A stretch of 64,000 nt of DNA. Source: Psilocybe azurescens (taxonomy: Eukaryota; Basidiomycota; Agaricomycetes; Agaricales; Agrocybaceae). A program made the translations under genes and the position numbers. Below the pieces are notes generated by a model that saw only the letters and a program-made list of their open reading frames with translations, made no database searches and had not been told where the DNA came from. Below, piece by piece: positions 46,401 through 59,017 of the stretch (positions are counted from its first letter, which is position 1; the number at the start of each line of letters is the position of its first letter). Location: NCBI GenBank assembly GCA_023853785.1, contig JAJIRX010000555.1, positions 434,001 to 498,000 on the forward strand. The letters are read 5' to 3'.

Positions 46401-47936
46401 TGAACGACACATGCACCTCTTGGCCCCTCTGGTTTGAAACATACATCTCGTAGTGTGTGGCCGTTCGTTGATTTGAGACCCCGGATATCAGCTTCGACGT
46501 CGAACCAATATTTGAGATGATCCCAAGTCAGGACCGGTTTCTTGTTACCGACTACTATCGCTTGACTGGAGTACTGACTGGAGGAAGTAAAGTTTGAAAT
46601 GACCTCCATATTTGTTGCTACAGAAGTGACGAATATTTGCTCAGTCCGATAGAAAGGTCCAAATTTGTTGTCGAAAAATTCTTTTTGCTGCTTGCTCTCC
46701 GATGACGGTGATACCCATAATCTGACTGGGTCGGTTTCTACCTCAAACTTTTTCCATCCAATGTTGAGAAGGCCGACGACAAGGAACACCGCGGCAAATG
46801 TTAACCAAGGAGAAGAAGCTGTAAAGAGGCCTAATCTGTAGAAACCGCGCCGTAAGATGCTATTCAGTCGGTAATGCCGTGGTTGTACTGTTTCAATGGG
46901 GTCTAAAAGAGATGCGCCGCGTCCTAGATGACGTGATTCGGATTGGGCACCAAGAGAGTCTTCGTCAAGATTCTGTGCTAGAGAACCTGCACCGACGAGT
47001 CCTCGAGTATGAACTCGAGGAGAGGCAGCGTCAGCGGATAATGCCACCCGTTCATACGTCCTTTCCCTGCGACGGCGAATAGTAATTTGAACAAAATATC
47101 CAAGTAGAAATCCCAAAACGGCAAGGGAGTAGGTGAGAATAAGGATAAATGATAAACATGAAAGATTTCCAACATGACATGTGGGAATTTCATTGGGCGG
47201 CAAGACAGGGGCGATATTCGGACAGACACTGGGACAGTCAATGCAAGTGCAACGACTGGAGAGGTCATCGTCTGCGCAGTTGCGAGCTGTTTTGTTGAGT
47301 CTCTGTATGTCCGGAGGGGAATCAAGGGGAAAGTTTATCTGAAAAGGGCTTCCGAGCGGCTTCTCCTCCCCCAAAGACTCGAGGAAAGATGAATAATTCT
47401 GCGCCCCACCGCCAATGATATCCATGACATAGCCATTGGTATTCCCATACTGAACGCTCTTGCAGCTATCGAAGAACCCCTTGCCATACTGTTCCTCTAC
47501 GAAGAAGTCGAGCGACTCAACAGCTATCTTCCCAGCCGAGATTTCCTGGGTGGACGTAACATTTAGGAAAGAACTCTGTTCCGGGGAGCATGTGAAGGTG
47601 CAAAAGAAGGTTCGGAAGTTGTTGCGGCATGCTGGACATGTCGATAAGATCGGCTCTACTTGGTCGAAGTTAAGCTGCAGCGTTTCTATTTGATCTTCAG
47701 TGCAGCATGTAGGACCCCCAGTGAGTTCCGGGCCACAGACATCTTGCAGTAATTGGCGTGCAGAAGTATTGAGCTGGAAGACACGTAGGTCATAATAAGC
47801 TAAGCTATATCACTCGCAGAATACATACCTCTACCGGTGGGCCATCGTATGGACAAGGCAAAGGTTTGCCAAAGAACCCCTTCTTTCCACACGAACCCCG
47901 CATAACACACCGCCCATCTCGATCGGTTCTCTTCAT
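43429..47936 (-). CDS. NCR1: Niemann-Pick type C1 sterol transporter (Ncr1)
   Basis: Vacuolar/lysosomal membrane protein that moves sterol from the lumen into the membrane. The N-terminal Cys-rich domain reads RCVMRGSCGKKGFFGKPLPC, CPACRNNFRTFFCTFTCSPE and FLNVTSTQEISAGK, as in NPC1. LSFILILTYSLAVLGFLLGY is the first membrane helix. Then come a lumenal loop (KFGPFYRTEQIFVTSVATN), the sterol-sensing domain around VDNVFILVHELDRQ with TLAKMGPSILLSTITETLAF, and the second membrane block ILGLGLAAVLIVTALLLGSW, LVNLVISLGIAVEFCAHVAR. The end reads ADEEWMSNVIRNDYEYT and the final stop is at 43429-43431. In the lumenal loop the T-run 44226-44232 (coding strand) is one base too long: YSLFYVFF should continue DQYAHIVAIT. 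ATG at 47936 lacks a signal peptide, so an upstream exon may be missing. Confidence 0.9.
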
Positions 47937-48397
47937 ACCGCAATAAAATTTGGCAGCAGTGCAGTAGATATTATATTCTTCCAGTCATGCGCTAGTTATA
48001 TGGAAGAAATAATGGTTGTACTCTGACTAGGTCAGCGGTTTCTAGCAAAGTGGGACGAGAGGTGTATGACGCGACGCGTGCATAAACATGCACGTGGGAC
48101 CACACGTAATTGGACCCTTTAAATTTCTCACTTGCACCACAACTCAACCACAACCTGTCATGCGACGCACGGAGAGCCGCCGCACTGAGAGCTGTCGTAT
48201 TTCACGTCGTTCTTACCATAATGACCACAATATGGACGAAGACAAACTATCGACGGACCGCCAACGGTCAGAGGGAGGGATTCCTAAATAACTTTCCATC
48301 ACGTGAATTTGTGAATCTTGTTTTCGAAGATTAGATTTCTCAACATCTTCATTGGCTGTTTCCCTTTTCCAACATTCACCATCCACCCCCTTTCAAC

Positions 48398-50165
48398 ATG
48401 CAAAGTACAACGACGAAAGATTTATCTGGCTCAAACGCTGCTTCCACTGCTGCCAAACCACGCAAGCGCTTCATTGGAAGCAAGTCTTCAAAACCGTCCA
48501 AACCTGGTGTACAGTCTGCAATTAGCAATCAGATACCCGAAGACATTCTGCATGATGCACAGTTGAATGCTGCCATCAAACAGCTTCCTCAAAATTACTC
48601 ATTTGAGATACACAAAACTATCCACCATATCCGAAAAAATAATGCTACAACGGTCGCTTTGCAAATGCCAGAAGGCCTTCAAATGTTTGCTTGTACCATT
48701 GCAGATATTATTGAACGGTGTGCAGATACCACTACCGCGAATAAGATCTTTTAATAACAGTACCCCTAAAAAGCTTCACTTCTGCGTTGACTGTGATCAT
48801 GGGCGACGTTACTTATGGCGCATGCTGTATTGACGACTACACTGCTGTTGCCCTTGGGTGTGATATGCTAGTGCATTACGGTCATAGTTGCCTCGGTATT
48901 TCACCCCCGCTATACAGCTTTACAAACGGAAACTGATTCCCAGTCGAAGTGCCCATGGATCAAACGACGATAAAAACACTATACGTCTTCGTCGAAATTG
49001 GCATAGATTCCGACCACCTTGTCCAAAGTATACGAATGAATTTCCCAGACGATCGCGAAACATTTCACAGAAATCTACTGGACTCGGAGGATGCTAGGGC
49101 CCAAATACCCATTGGAACTCATATTGGAGTCAGTCGCAATCTTCGGATAGAACAATCATCTTCTGCCGATTCTATCGCAATTAACAATGACCCTGCGCCT
49201 TCAACTTCTCGTTCGCCAACGAGACTGGCATTGGTGTCAACCATACAATTCGTAGCTGCATTGCAGCGATTGAAGGAAGACCTTTCAGTGGACCTCACCG
49301 ATCTGGAAACGGATGCCTCTGCAAGTGGCCGCAAACACAATATATGGACAGGAAAATATGAAACTGTTATTCCGAGGTCGAAACCCCTTTCTCCAGGCGA
49401 AATTTTAGGTTGTACAGCCCCTCGTCTCTCTGATGTCGATGCGTTAATGTTTGTATTGGTTATACAAAATCTCTGCGTTTGTTTCCATTGTCTGATCCTT
49501 TTCCAGCTATTTAGGTGACGGGCGATTCCATTTGGAATCCATCATGATTGCAAATCCAGATGTTCCTGCGTTTCGATACGATCCTTATTCCAAAAAACTG
49601 ACAAGAGAGCGCTATGATCACCAAGAGATGCAGGCCGTCAGAGATAACGCCGTACAAACTGCCCGAAAGAGTCTTGATAAACCTTCAAAAGACGGAGAGT
49701 CGACATCAGCCCTCTGGGGTGTTATTCTCGGCACATTAGGCAGGCAAGGAAATCTCAAGCAAATGCAGGTACGCCTTCACATCTCTGCAATATTCTACAT
49801 TATGATACAGTGTTATCTTAAAGGCCGTGACGCATCAGCTTCAAGCTTCGAAAACACCGATACCGTATATTCAAATTCTCTTGTCAGAACTTTCACCAGC
49901 GAAGTTGGCCCTCTTCAATCCTTATATATCAACTTTCATTCAAACTTCGTGTCCGCGTCTATCGATCGACTGGGGATACGCCTTCGAAAAACCGCTGCTG
50001 AGCCCCTATGAAACCTCTGTTGCCGTCGGCAAATCTTCCAGTTGGACGGATAGATCTTCGAATACCGAAGGGGACTCCTCTTTAGGGATATATCCGATGG
50101 ATTTTTACGCTGCTGGCAGCCCGTGGGCTACTTCCAGGCTAAAAGCAAAGTTTGATGATGTTTAG
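48398..50165 (+). CDS. DPH1: Diphthamide synthesis protein Dph1
   Basis: Subunit of the Dph1-Dph2 4Fe-4S enzyme that transfers 3-amino-3-carboxypropyl from SAM to the EF2 histidine, the first step of diphthamide synthesis. The start ATG at 48398 gives [16 protein letters not shown] and a basic leader. The core reads [40 protein letters not shown] and, across an intron, [20 protein letters not shown]. The cluster cysteines sit in [27 protein letters not shown] and [37 protein letters not shown] is a typical family stretch. Ends at 50165 with AKFDDV. All six or so introns (one acceptor AAAAAG at about 48774) keep frame. Head to head with NPC1, 461 bp apart. Confidence 0.92.
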
Positions 50166-51074
50166 ACAAGCACCTTTTCTACCAGCTCGACAAAAGGCAT
50201 ACGATTAGGTTCTATTGAGGTGGATTTTCTGTCATCTCAAAAGCAGCTGACCCACTTCACAAGGTTCTAATTTACCTCTGAACGATTCCCCGACAATATT
50301 TACCATGATGTTGAGTAGAGGAACCCAGCTATGTTGTGTGGACGCGATCAATCAATAAGATTATGTTGCTCCTGGCCGAGTCGACCGTAATCCGTTCCGC
50401 AAGAGGCACAAAGGACTTCCCACGAATCCATTTAAGATTCGATCACAACAGCTTGTTTAAAAACGAGGCACGAAAAAAGCCAATCATATTTATTTCCTTA
50501 TCAAGTGCACACGCTTTCCAAGTAGTTGTTCCACTGCGCTAAGCACATATCGATGTAGTCTGAGCCTGCTGCCAATCTACCGCAATACATCTGGCATGCA
50601 ACATCCAAGAATGGATGCTCCCGGCATGCTGTAAACTTCATCTTTGGTTGACGGCTGCACGCCGTGAGGTTGCTGCTCATATGGACCTGAACGGGGTGTT
50701 GGCCTAGGATGGCTAAAGGCTGCCAGGAATGCCTTATTGAAATTTAATTGTATGCCATGGATGCGGAAATTTCCATTATGCCGCCACTAGTCGGCAACCC
50801 TGCACGGTTTCTTATAAGAAGTCCTTCATAACTAAAGCTTTTGCCTCGAGATCTTCCTGCCGGTCCTAGGTGATAACTATATAAGCCCGATGCTATATCG
50901 ATCCGACGCTTTCTCTTTCATGACCTGGCCCCTTTAGTTCGGATGTCGAGTCTGCACCAAAGGTCTCCCAATGTAAATGGTGCAAGTTTTTCCGGTTCGA
51001 TCAATCCCAATGATGATATCGTTCACTTCTGCCATGGTGCGCCTGCTTGCCTTCCCGTGAACTAGACTCGTCTA
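50166..51074. other. 909-bp gene-free interval
   Basis: Intergenic between DPH1 and the DUF6533 gene. No conserved open frame on either strand; short frames only, such as 50336-50542. Presumed DPH1 3' UTR and the promoter of the next gene. Confidence 0.45.
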
Positions 51075-52865
51075 ATGGACTATACCACTCCAGTGGCTGC
51101 TCTTATTATAACTGTCTATGATCACTGTAGGTGAATTTTACTGTATTGAAAGTTGATTTTGACTACGACCCACATTGTATAGTGATCACACTTGATTACG
51201 AGGTAGCAGAGCTCATTCCGATAGGGTCTACAATTCTACTGACCTTTCGTACCATTGTCATCAAAGGTCGAATATATCTGGGTCTGTCCTCTCCATTCTG
51301 CTACCAGATGCCCATGAGTTCACAAATGTTTAAAGAAGAAAAATTTGTCAAAATCAAAGGTTCTCTATATCTTGGTAGGTATTCAAAATATAAAACCGTT
51401 TCGTCGAACTGATCGTCGACTCCAGGCGCGGTACTTTGGAGATATTCTGTTGATGTTTGTGTTTCATCATGCTGCATACATCTACCGGCGCTTATACATT
51501 AATCCAGCTCTATTTGTGTTGGTAAGTCGTCATAATGGTGCGGCTGGAAATGATTGTATAATGGAAATAGTTTTCTTGAATCGCGAGGCATCATACAAGG
51601 TGAGCCTGTCTGAAAGTCAGTGTGTAACAATGCTGACAGTTTGTTTTGCTTAGTTGTAAGCACTTCGTGTTTCTTTTGAACATGTTACGATCGACTGTTT
51701 GACAACCTTTTCTCTTGCCTTACAGCTGTACGTTCCTACTTTATGGTTTCAGTTACGTCTTCCTGATTTTTTTTTTTGTAATTCAGGTGCTGTCGGCCTC
51801 AAATTTGTGGGCACTGGCTCTATGGTCATCATTATCATAACGCAAAGTAAGTCACCCGTGTAAGTCATCTCCTCTCGTTCTCAATATTGTCATCCAGTGA
51901 TCATGCAGCTCCGAATCAAGGCTCTGTATGGCAAAATCATTTCTAAGCTCGTCACCGCAATCTGGATCATGGAAGTCATCGCTGTTCTCTCCTTGGGGAT
52001 CGCATCCTTGGCCGCAATTGATGGTCTGTCGAGCAGCTCATATTCTATCATGTGGAATAAAATAAAAACTGAACCGCAACAGTGCATCCAGTAATTCTGA
52101 ATACAACACGGATGTGCAACCCAACGTATCTACCTCGATACGCGTTTCTTTTCTGGGTGCCTGTGATTGTTTTCGAGAGCTTTCTCTTCTCTCTTGCTCT
52201 GCGCATAGCGTACCAAAATTATAAGGAGATTGGCACCTGGAGAGGAGCATCGCTGCTTTACATAGTCTTGCGTGACAATTTCAGCTTTTTCGTCTGGTAA
52301 GCCTCATCCATCCCACCCTGAATCCAAAATCTGACTGATCCATCCTAGTGCGTTTGCACTATACATCATAACCGCCACAACATGGCTGACAGCTAACCCG
52401 CTGTACTTCACCGTCCCTGGCTCCTTTTCCTGCTCGCTGACGACAATAATGGGCTCCCGGCTCATTCTCAACCTCTGCGAGGCGTACCATCACCCACCAG
52501 ACCCAGACGCTACGCCGCCGCCGTCCATCTGGGCTGCAGCGACGTCGGGGAACATCCAGTTTCTGAGCTTGCCGCGTGCGCATGGGAGCCAGACGACGAA
52601 ATCGGTGGCGTCTGTGTGGCCCCGTTATCGGTGGCGTCGCGCTCGTGACGGGAATGGTGGTACCGATCCGGGTGGCTTCTTTGAACAATCGGCGGCGTTG
52701 ACTGGTCCGGAGGGTGGAGTGTTGTCTGTTGGCGAGAAGATGTCGAAGACGGCCAGTGGCGGCACCTCCGAGGAGGCTGAGGAACATGAGCTGAGGGAAG
52801 TCGGACAAGGAGCAGAAGAGAAGATGGGGAAAGCTGACGAGGAGAATGTCATTGGACTCGCTTGA
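51075..52865 (+). CDS. DUF6533-type seven-TM protein of Agaricomycetes
   Basis: Multi-exon membrane protein of a family expanded in mushroom-forming fungi; function unknown, sometimes compared with receptors. The first ATG is at 51075 (MDYTTPVAALIITVYD). The N-terminal DUF6533 stretch reads CIVITLDYEVAELI, then KVLYILV-type sequence at about 51350. TM-like exons follow: GLKFVGTGSMVIIIIT, MQLRIKALYGKIISKLVTAI, WIMEVIAVLSLGIASLAAID, YAFLFWVPVIVFESFLFSLA and LRIAYQNYK with SLLYIVLRDNFSFFVW, then CAFALYIITATTWLTANPLY and TTIMGSRLILNLCEAYHHPP. The MGSRLILNL element before the tail is typical of the family. The cytosolic tail is Gly/Glu-rich and ends EENVIGLA. Exon limits in the first 600 bp are uncertain. 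Confidence 0.75.
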
Positions 52866-55523
52866 TCATGAGAGATGAGGTGACTATTAAAATGTACCAT
52901 ACAACATGTACCATATACCCATGGACGGAGGATGTTCTATACTTGTGCTATATGTGATTTTAGCATTAGATTACTTCGCGGACGCTTTTAATCACGCTAT
53001 ATACTACTTGGTTAATGCAATGTGTTAACGATTGTGCACACTGCAAATAATGCTTGATGTGATTGAGTGATTGAAAATTTCTTGACAGGACTCAAAATGA
53101 ACGTACTTAGAATGAATTAGTGCATAAGATCGGCGCTCGAGCTTCACAGCGCCGACGATCATACAGTACGTAACACGACGATTCGCGGTCTCTAGAAAGA
53201 ACTCCTGAAGCAAGTGGAGACTTGCACCTTTTCTCATAGAATCAATGTTTTATTCAAATGGAGTATACACATCGAAGCGCTTGCATCCAAAGCTACTTGT
53301 GTGATGGCCGTTCTTGACTTGAGGTAAATTTCCAGACGGAAATTAGCGCCCGTCGAGACTCGGTCTTGATGGTGTGATGCATAGATCTTGCTCATTACCG
53401 AGGTTGATCACTCCAATTCGAGGCGTCATTTCATTTGGACTCCCTCGGAGAAAAGACTTGAGTGCAAATCAGAGCGGCAGCGGAATCTGTCGTATATTTA
53501 TATAGGAACTCGAACGTTTTTCAAATTGTGAGCAGGGGTTTGTTTCGCTGCTGCTGAGCTCTACTCGTCTGTTTGTTCATTCTATTGAATTATTTAATTC
53601 TGAATGACAACTACTGAAGTATTCTGTCAGAACGCGAAGCGATCAAGCACATATGATACAACTCACAACCAGACAAATGTTTCCACGTATCATACTCCTA
53701 ATCCATATTAATATCCTCTGAGCCCATTCTTCAGTTCGTATATCAACTTTCATGACGGCATCAAAAGTTTGGAGATACCCAGAACATTCGAGCCAGCTGT
53801 GAGGCTAGCGAAAAATAAATTGTAGATAGAAGTTAGAACCACAGAACCAGGGCAAACTTGCATCAGGACAGAACGGGTGTTGATCATAATCAATGCTGGC
53901 CACTCACCATTCTGCATCGCCGTTAGCAAACAATAGACGGCGGGCGACTCCAGGAGGTGAAAAAACCTCCCAATATGATAGCATGCAGTGATCAAAAGAG
54001 TCAGTGGCTGTAGGCTCCGAGATCTCTGGACCCGCAGCTTTCATATAGTGTAAGCAGTAGCACGACCTCGATTCTCGAAGAAAGCGGAGATAGCATAGAC
54101 CGGTATCTACATAGACAGGATACGCATGGGCTTATCCTCGAGGAGCTGGCGGTAGTACCGCAGATAAGAGGCCAGGCAGACAGATGGACAGCCGGACGCG
54201 CGAAAGGTAGTTTGCTCTAGTACCTCGTACCGCACGCAAAATGCGGAAATGAAAGCGGTGTCTCCGTAAGGGAGTCTTGGTCCTAGCCTTCGTCGTGTTG
54301 CCAGTTCGTAAGTTCAAGAACTGGAGGGAGAGGGCAGCAGAGAAAGCGCGAGAATGTTGGTCAAAACGTAGAGCAGTCCAAGACGCCTCCCATAGCGCAA
54401 ATTTTCGCATCACCGGGAAACGCAGGAGATGAAAATCATCTTGACATAGGCGCAGACGGCGATCGGACGAGGGTCTGAAGCATACTTATGTAAAGCTTGA
54501 AGTATCTTCTCGAATTTGTCGGAGATCACCGATAAGTGTGTATTTCATTGATATCATCATAATTTCCGGTCTTCGTGGTTCTTGATATGTAATGAGTGAT
54601 TTTCGTGTCGAGAGAAAAGGCTTCGATGTAAGAGGGGCGGTAATGATATAGGAATGGAGATGGCGCGCGGGTAGACAGAAGGAAGGAACCCTTGTATGGG
54701 AAGATCAAATGCCAAACGACATCGAAACGTATAGAGTAGAGGGAAATACAAACCCTGGTTGAAGGGGACCCTCATTCGCACAAGCACGATAAGGCTTAGG
54801 CAGCGTATGCATAGGCTTCTGGGATGCCGGTGGCGGTATGCGCTGAGCAAAGCCATAGGCGTAGATAGCACTATGCACCCTGATTCTGAAGCCCTTTTGT
54901 TGTAATGAAATGATAGCGCTGATTGATCGTCAGCCGAAAAGATTACAATAAGATGATCAAGCCCTTGAATGCTGAGGACTAGATAGGACAAGTATGAGGA
55001 ATGGAAATAGGCTTGGGAACCCCAAAGAAGGTGGTACCTGAGTGCATGGATTTGGTCTCTGGCGCTCAATTTCCTAGGTATCAAGAATAGGCGGATCGAG
55101 ATGGTGAGAGTCTTCTCGCAGATATAAATAGGGATTCAATTACTAGACAAAGTGTAGAATTCGAATGACGCAACTATATGTCGCTGAAGATAGTGAAAGC
55201 GAGAGAAGCGTCAGGACCCTTTTACTAGAACGTTCTGTATGGGTACGGGCATGAGAACAAGAATGCAGATAAGCGAGTGTCAGAATATGTTCTGGAATTG
55301 GGTTGGAGGGAGAATATTGTATGGTTAGGGGGTGCGGGATATTGGCGAGACGATCAGTAGTTAGAAGACCGAGAGGAAGACGCGTTAATTTTGCGTGTGG
55401 TAGTAGATTGGGCAGTCCGGAGGCGGGACAAAGAGACGGCAGGCCCGGAGCCGTGCGAAATAATTAATAATGTGGCAGAAAGTTAGCCGCGCAGGTTATT
55501 GTTAGTGCAGACGCGACAAGTTG
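52866..55523. other. 2.7-kb gene-free stretch
   Basis: No gene could be supported on either strand. Two minus-strand open frames (53750-53995 with some hydrophobic character, 54557-55084 without ATG) show no conserved motifs. The composition is mixed, purine-rich near 55300-55450. No repeats, tRNA or transposon signatures were recognised. Confidence 0.45.
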
Positions 55524-56068
55524 ATGGCCACGACGAGCAGCGACGACGATGCACAGAAAAAAGTCAATTCGGCTGAACATCCCGCAGCGGGTGATGATGA
55601 TTCCGGCGACGGCGTTTGTACTAGGGACGGCCATTGGGCTGATGCGAGGAGGAAGGGAGGCGTCGCTGCGATTCCTTGCAGAAAATGCACACCGGCCGCC
55701 GACGACGGTGCAAGGGTGGTACTTTTACAAAAGACCAAGAACTACAAGGTGATGCTGGGAGCGCTGAAGGGAGCGGGGAAGGATGCAGGACGAGTGACGG
55801 TGCTTGCGCTTGGATATGTTGGGATAGAGGAGGGCATGGAGCGGGTGGGGTGGGGTGGGATGAAAAGCATTGGAGCGGCTGTGGGAACGGCGTTGGTGTT
55901 CAGTGCAGTCTGTGAGTGATTATGGCGAGGAGTATGGCTATCATACTGAAAGAGATACCAGATCGCCTGCCGGTGAATATTGCAAAGCGGACAGTAGGGC
56001 TAGGAGCAGTATACGGACTGGGGATGACGGGACTAGAATGGGGAGTTGGTTCGGCCGGACGGAGATAG
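55524..56068 (+). CDS. Small Tim17-like hypothetical membrane protein
   Basis: Short protein resembling a conserved fungal hypothetical with Gly-rich hydrophobic helices, as in the Tim17/22/23 group; this resemblance is only suggestive. The start is ATG at 55524 (MATTSSDDDAQKK) or 55549. Conserved-looking parts: MMIPATAFVLGTAIGLMRGG, REASLRFLAENAHRPPTTVQ, GWYFY, KTKNYKVMLGALKGAGKDAG, GGMKSIGAAVGTALVFSAV and, over the intron at about 55914-55960, YRLPVNIAKRTVGLGAVYGL, GMTGLEWGVGSAGRR. Two homopolymers break the frame: four A at 55729-55732 (five needed for YFYKKTKNYK) and, if 55524 is the start, six A at 55557-55562 (five needed). Function unknown; a mitochondrial inner-membrane role is inference. 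Confidence 0.6.
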
Positions 56069-56424
56069 TAGATAGTAGATATAAGCCAGAGTCCCACTGT
56101 GGAGCTGGCGGCATAATGATCAGCAAAAATGGGCCCCTCACTGCTCTCTTTCTACTACCACTTTCCACTAATGTTGAGACTCTGGCCTGACCCACAACTC
56201 ACCCCCAAGCCCACTCACCATGAAAAGAACCCATTCGCAGACTATGTCTCTGTCAACTCTGGACCACAGACACCGACTGCTGTTCATCCTCTCCTCTCGC
56301 CTGCCCTTTTTCCCCGGCCTGTTCGGTAATCTCGGATCTCACGCCGCCACCAGCAGGCCCATTCGGCGCCTTTGCCTCTGCTCAGCCAACTACCCATCTC
56401 TCGATTCATGCTCCCATCTTCAAA

Positions 56425-59017
56425 ATGCAGCAACCTCCTCCAGGAAAAAATACCTCAGCCACATCCTCCCATTCAAACTCGTCCTCTTCGTCTTCTTCTT
56501 CGTCCGCGCCGCCGCTGACCCCAACCACCTCGCCTCAGTCAGCAACTTCCAGGGGCCAGATCCATGTAAAGCTCATCCAGGCCCGCGCTCTCACCGTTCG
56601 TAGCATACATGCTCGTCCCTACTGTGTCGTCCAGTTCGAGCAGAACGAGTTTGTCAGTAGAGATCCCATTCCGGAAACAGACAAGGAAGTAAAGGGAAAA
56701 CCAGTCATTCTCTCGCGCCAGACTTCTTCCAATGCCATAAGCGCTCTCGATGCTATCGGCTCAAAGGCCGCTGCCCAGGATGCAAAGCGCAAGAACAGTA
56801 AAGGCAGCAAGGAGCCTTCGCCTTCCTCTTCTCTCATTACCGCGGCCTCAAAGGCCCTCTCCTTATCGCCGCAGCACCAGCCACCGCCCCCAGCCCCTTC
56901 AAGTGGCATTGCAAATGGTCTCTTCGGTCGTCTTTCTCCCAACAACCCTGCCTGGAAGCATGAGGTCTCATTGTATGTTTTCCGTGTATCATCTTTGTCC
57001 TATCCATGCTTATTCCACTGTCTCAGCGATGTCACATCCGAAGAAGAGCTCATTACAGTCAACGTGTACGACCGAGCAGTATCCGACCAGGGCTTCCTAG
57101 GAACTGTCCAAATCAAGCCTGTCCTTATCCATGACCATACTGTAGACCAATGGTACAAGTAAGTCCACGCCACGCGCCACCTTCGGATATGCGTCTCTCT
57201 ATTCCGATCCGCCTTTCTAGTACTTTCCAGCGACTTATTATTATTTCCTTCTAGACTCCGGCCCTTTGAGGACGAAGTAGTGAGCGGGGAGATACGCATT
57301 CAGATCACCTATGAGGCTTACAAGGTACATACCATGTTCAACCCGGTTTACGGTTTACGAAAACCCCACGCTTAACCCCGGGTTATAGACCAAACGGGCT
57401 TTGACACCCCGCGACTTTGAGTTTCTCAAATTGATCGGCCGAGGCACATTTGGCAAAGTTTTCCAGGTGCGCAAGAAGGACACCAAGCGCATATATGCTA
57501 TGAAGGTCCTGTCCAAGAAGGAGATTGTCGCCAAAAAAGAAGTCGCGCACACTATCGGCGAACGCAAGATTCTCCAACGCTCGTTGGAGTCGCCTTTCCT
57601 CGTTGGTCTCAAGTTTAGCTTCCAGACCGACACCGATCTTTACCTCGTCACCGATTTCAAGAGCGGGGAGAGCTCTTTGGCATCTCCAACGCGAAACCCG
57701 GTTCTCAGAAGACCGGGCCAAGTTTTACATCGCCGAGCTGATATTGGCGCTAGAACATTTGCATAAATTTAACATCGTCTACCGGTACGTTTGTCTTTTG
57801 TCTACCTGCTTTTGTTACCGGGGCTTACATTGTCACACGACTTGGATAGGGATTTGAAGCCGGAGAACATTCTTCTCGATGCTACCGGACACGTCGCGTT
57901 GTGCGATTTCGGGCTGTCCAAAGCTGATCTCAGGCCAGACGAGCTGACTACCACGTTCTGTGGTACTACGGAGTACCTTGCCCCAGAAATCTTGCTCGAC
58001 GCACAGGGCTACTCCAAGATTGTTGATTTCTGGTCTCTCGGAGTGTTGCTCTACGAGATGTGCTGTGGATGGAGCCCATTTTATGCGGAAGATACTCAAC
58101 AGATGTATAAGAATATCTGCTTCGGGAAGGTTAGATTCCCCAAAGGCGCCATCAACGATGATGGGAAGCAGTTCGTTAAAGGCGTATGTTTCTTCTTTTT
58201 TTTTTCTCACGATGGTGGTTCTAATTGGTCTTTTTAATAGCTGCTGAACCGGAACCCGAAGCACAGGCTCGGTGGGCAACGCGATGCGGCGGAGCTTAAA
58301 GAGCACGTGTACTTTAAGGGCTATGACTGGGTCGCGCTCTCTTTGAAGAAAGTGACGCCGCCGTTCAAGCCCGTTGTCGAGTCGGACGAGTCGACGAACA
58401 ACTTTGATCCCGAGTTTACCACGGCGGACATGCGTGATGTCGGCGTCGCGGATTTGATGGATCTCGACGACGACGACCCGTCCGAGGCGTGGGTCTCGCA
58501 GTCGTTCACCAGCGGTGTGAACGGGCACACACCGAACGGGCCGCTGGGCAGCGAGCGACCAAAGTCCGCCAGCCCACTGGGCACGATCACGAATGGCAAC
58601 GGCACTAGTATGGCTGGCTATGGCGGCGTGAGTGCCGGGATGAGCAATGGGTATTCAAATGGCGGATCGATGCCGGGGAGCGGAGTGCCCCGTGCACAGG
58701 GCATCCAGATCAAGAAGCCGAAGCGCTCCACGGACGTGGCGGACACTCCGCTGACTAACAGCGTGCAGGAGAACTTCCGCGGGTTCACGTATCATGGCAG
58801 AGAGAGCGTCGTTGCGCCGATGGGCGTGGGCCGCCGGGACTTAGCCGCCGAGAAGGAAGCACAGCGCCAGCTTGAGGAGGCGGTGGATGACGAGGAGGCG
58901 CCCGAGGTCACGACGGAGGATGAATTCGAGGACGTGGGGAGGAGCGCGGGGCGATACGCCAACAGCCGGAGGAATGGCAGGGCGGCGACGTTCGACGATG
59001 ACGATGTTATGTCATGA
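56425..59017 (+). CDS. SCH9: AGC protein kinase Sch9/Sck1 with N-terminal C2 domain
   Basis: TORC1-dependent nutrient kinase. The start ATG at 56425 gives MQQPPPGKNTSATSSHSNSS and a Ser-rich leader. A C2 domain (GQIHVKLIQARALTVRSIHA ... LITVNVYDRAVSDQGFLGTV) holds a low-complexity insertion. Kinase: FEFLKLIGRGTFGKVFQVRK (P-loop), AMKVLSKKEIV (VAIK-type Lys), IVYR|DLKPENILL, CDFGLSKADL, TTTFCGTTEYLAPE (activation-loop Thr), VDFWSLGVLLYEMCCGWSPF and LLNRNPKHRLGG. The C-terminal hydrophobic motif is ENFRGFTYHG, the expected TOR site, followed by about 75 extra residues. In the hinge the sequence should read KSGGELFWHLQR; G4 at 57665-57668 and T3 at 57676-57678 are each one short, so the frame is lost and regained two bases later. 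Confidence 0.9.

Noticed and set aside
53750..53995. Hydrophobic minus-strand ORF, possible relic of a 7-TM gene
   Set aside because: Too short and without the MGSRLILN or TLDxEV signatures; no neighbouring exons.
54557..55084. 175-codon minus-strand open frame
   Set aside because: It opens with TTG, not ATG, and its sequence has no coding pattern or known motif.
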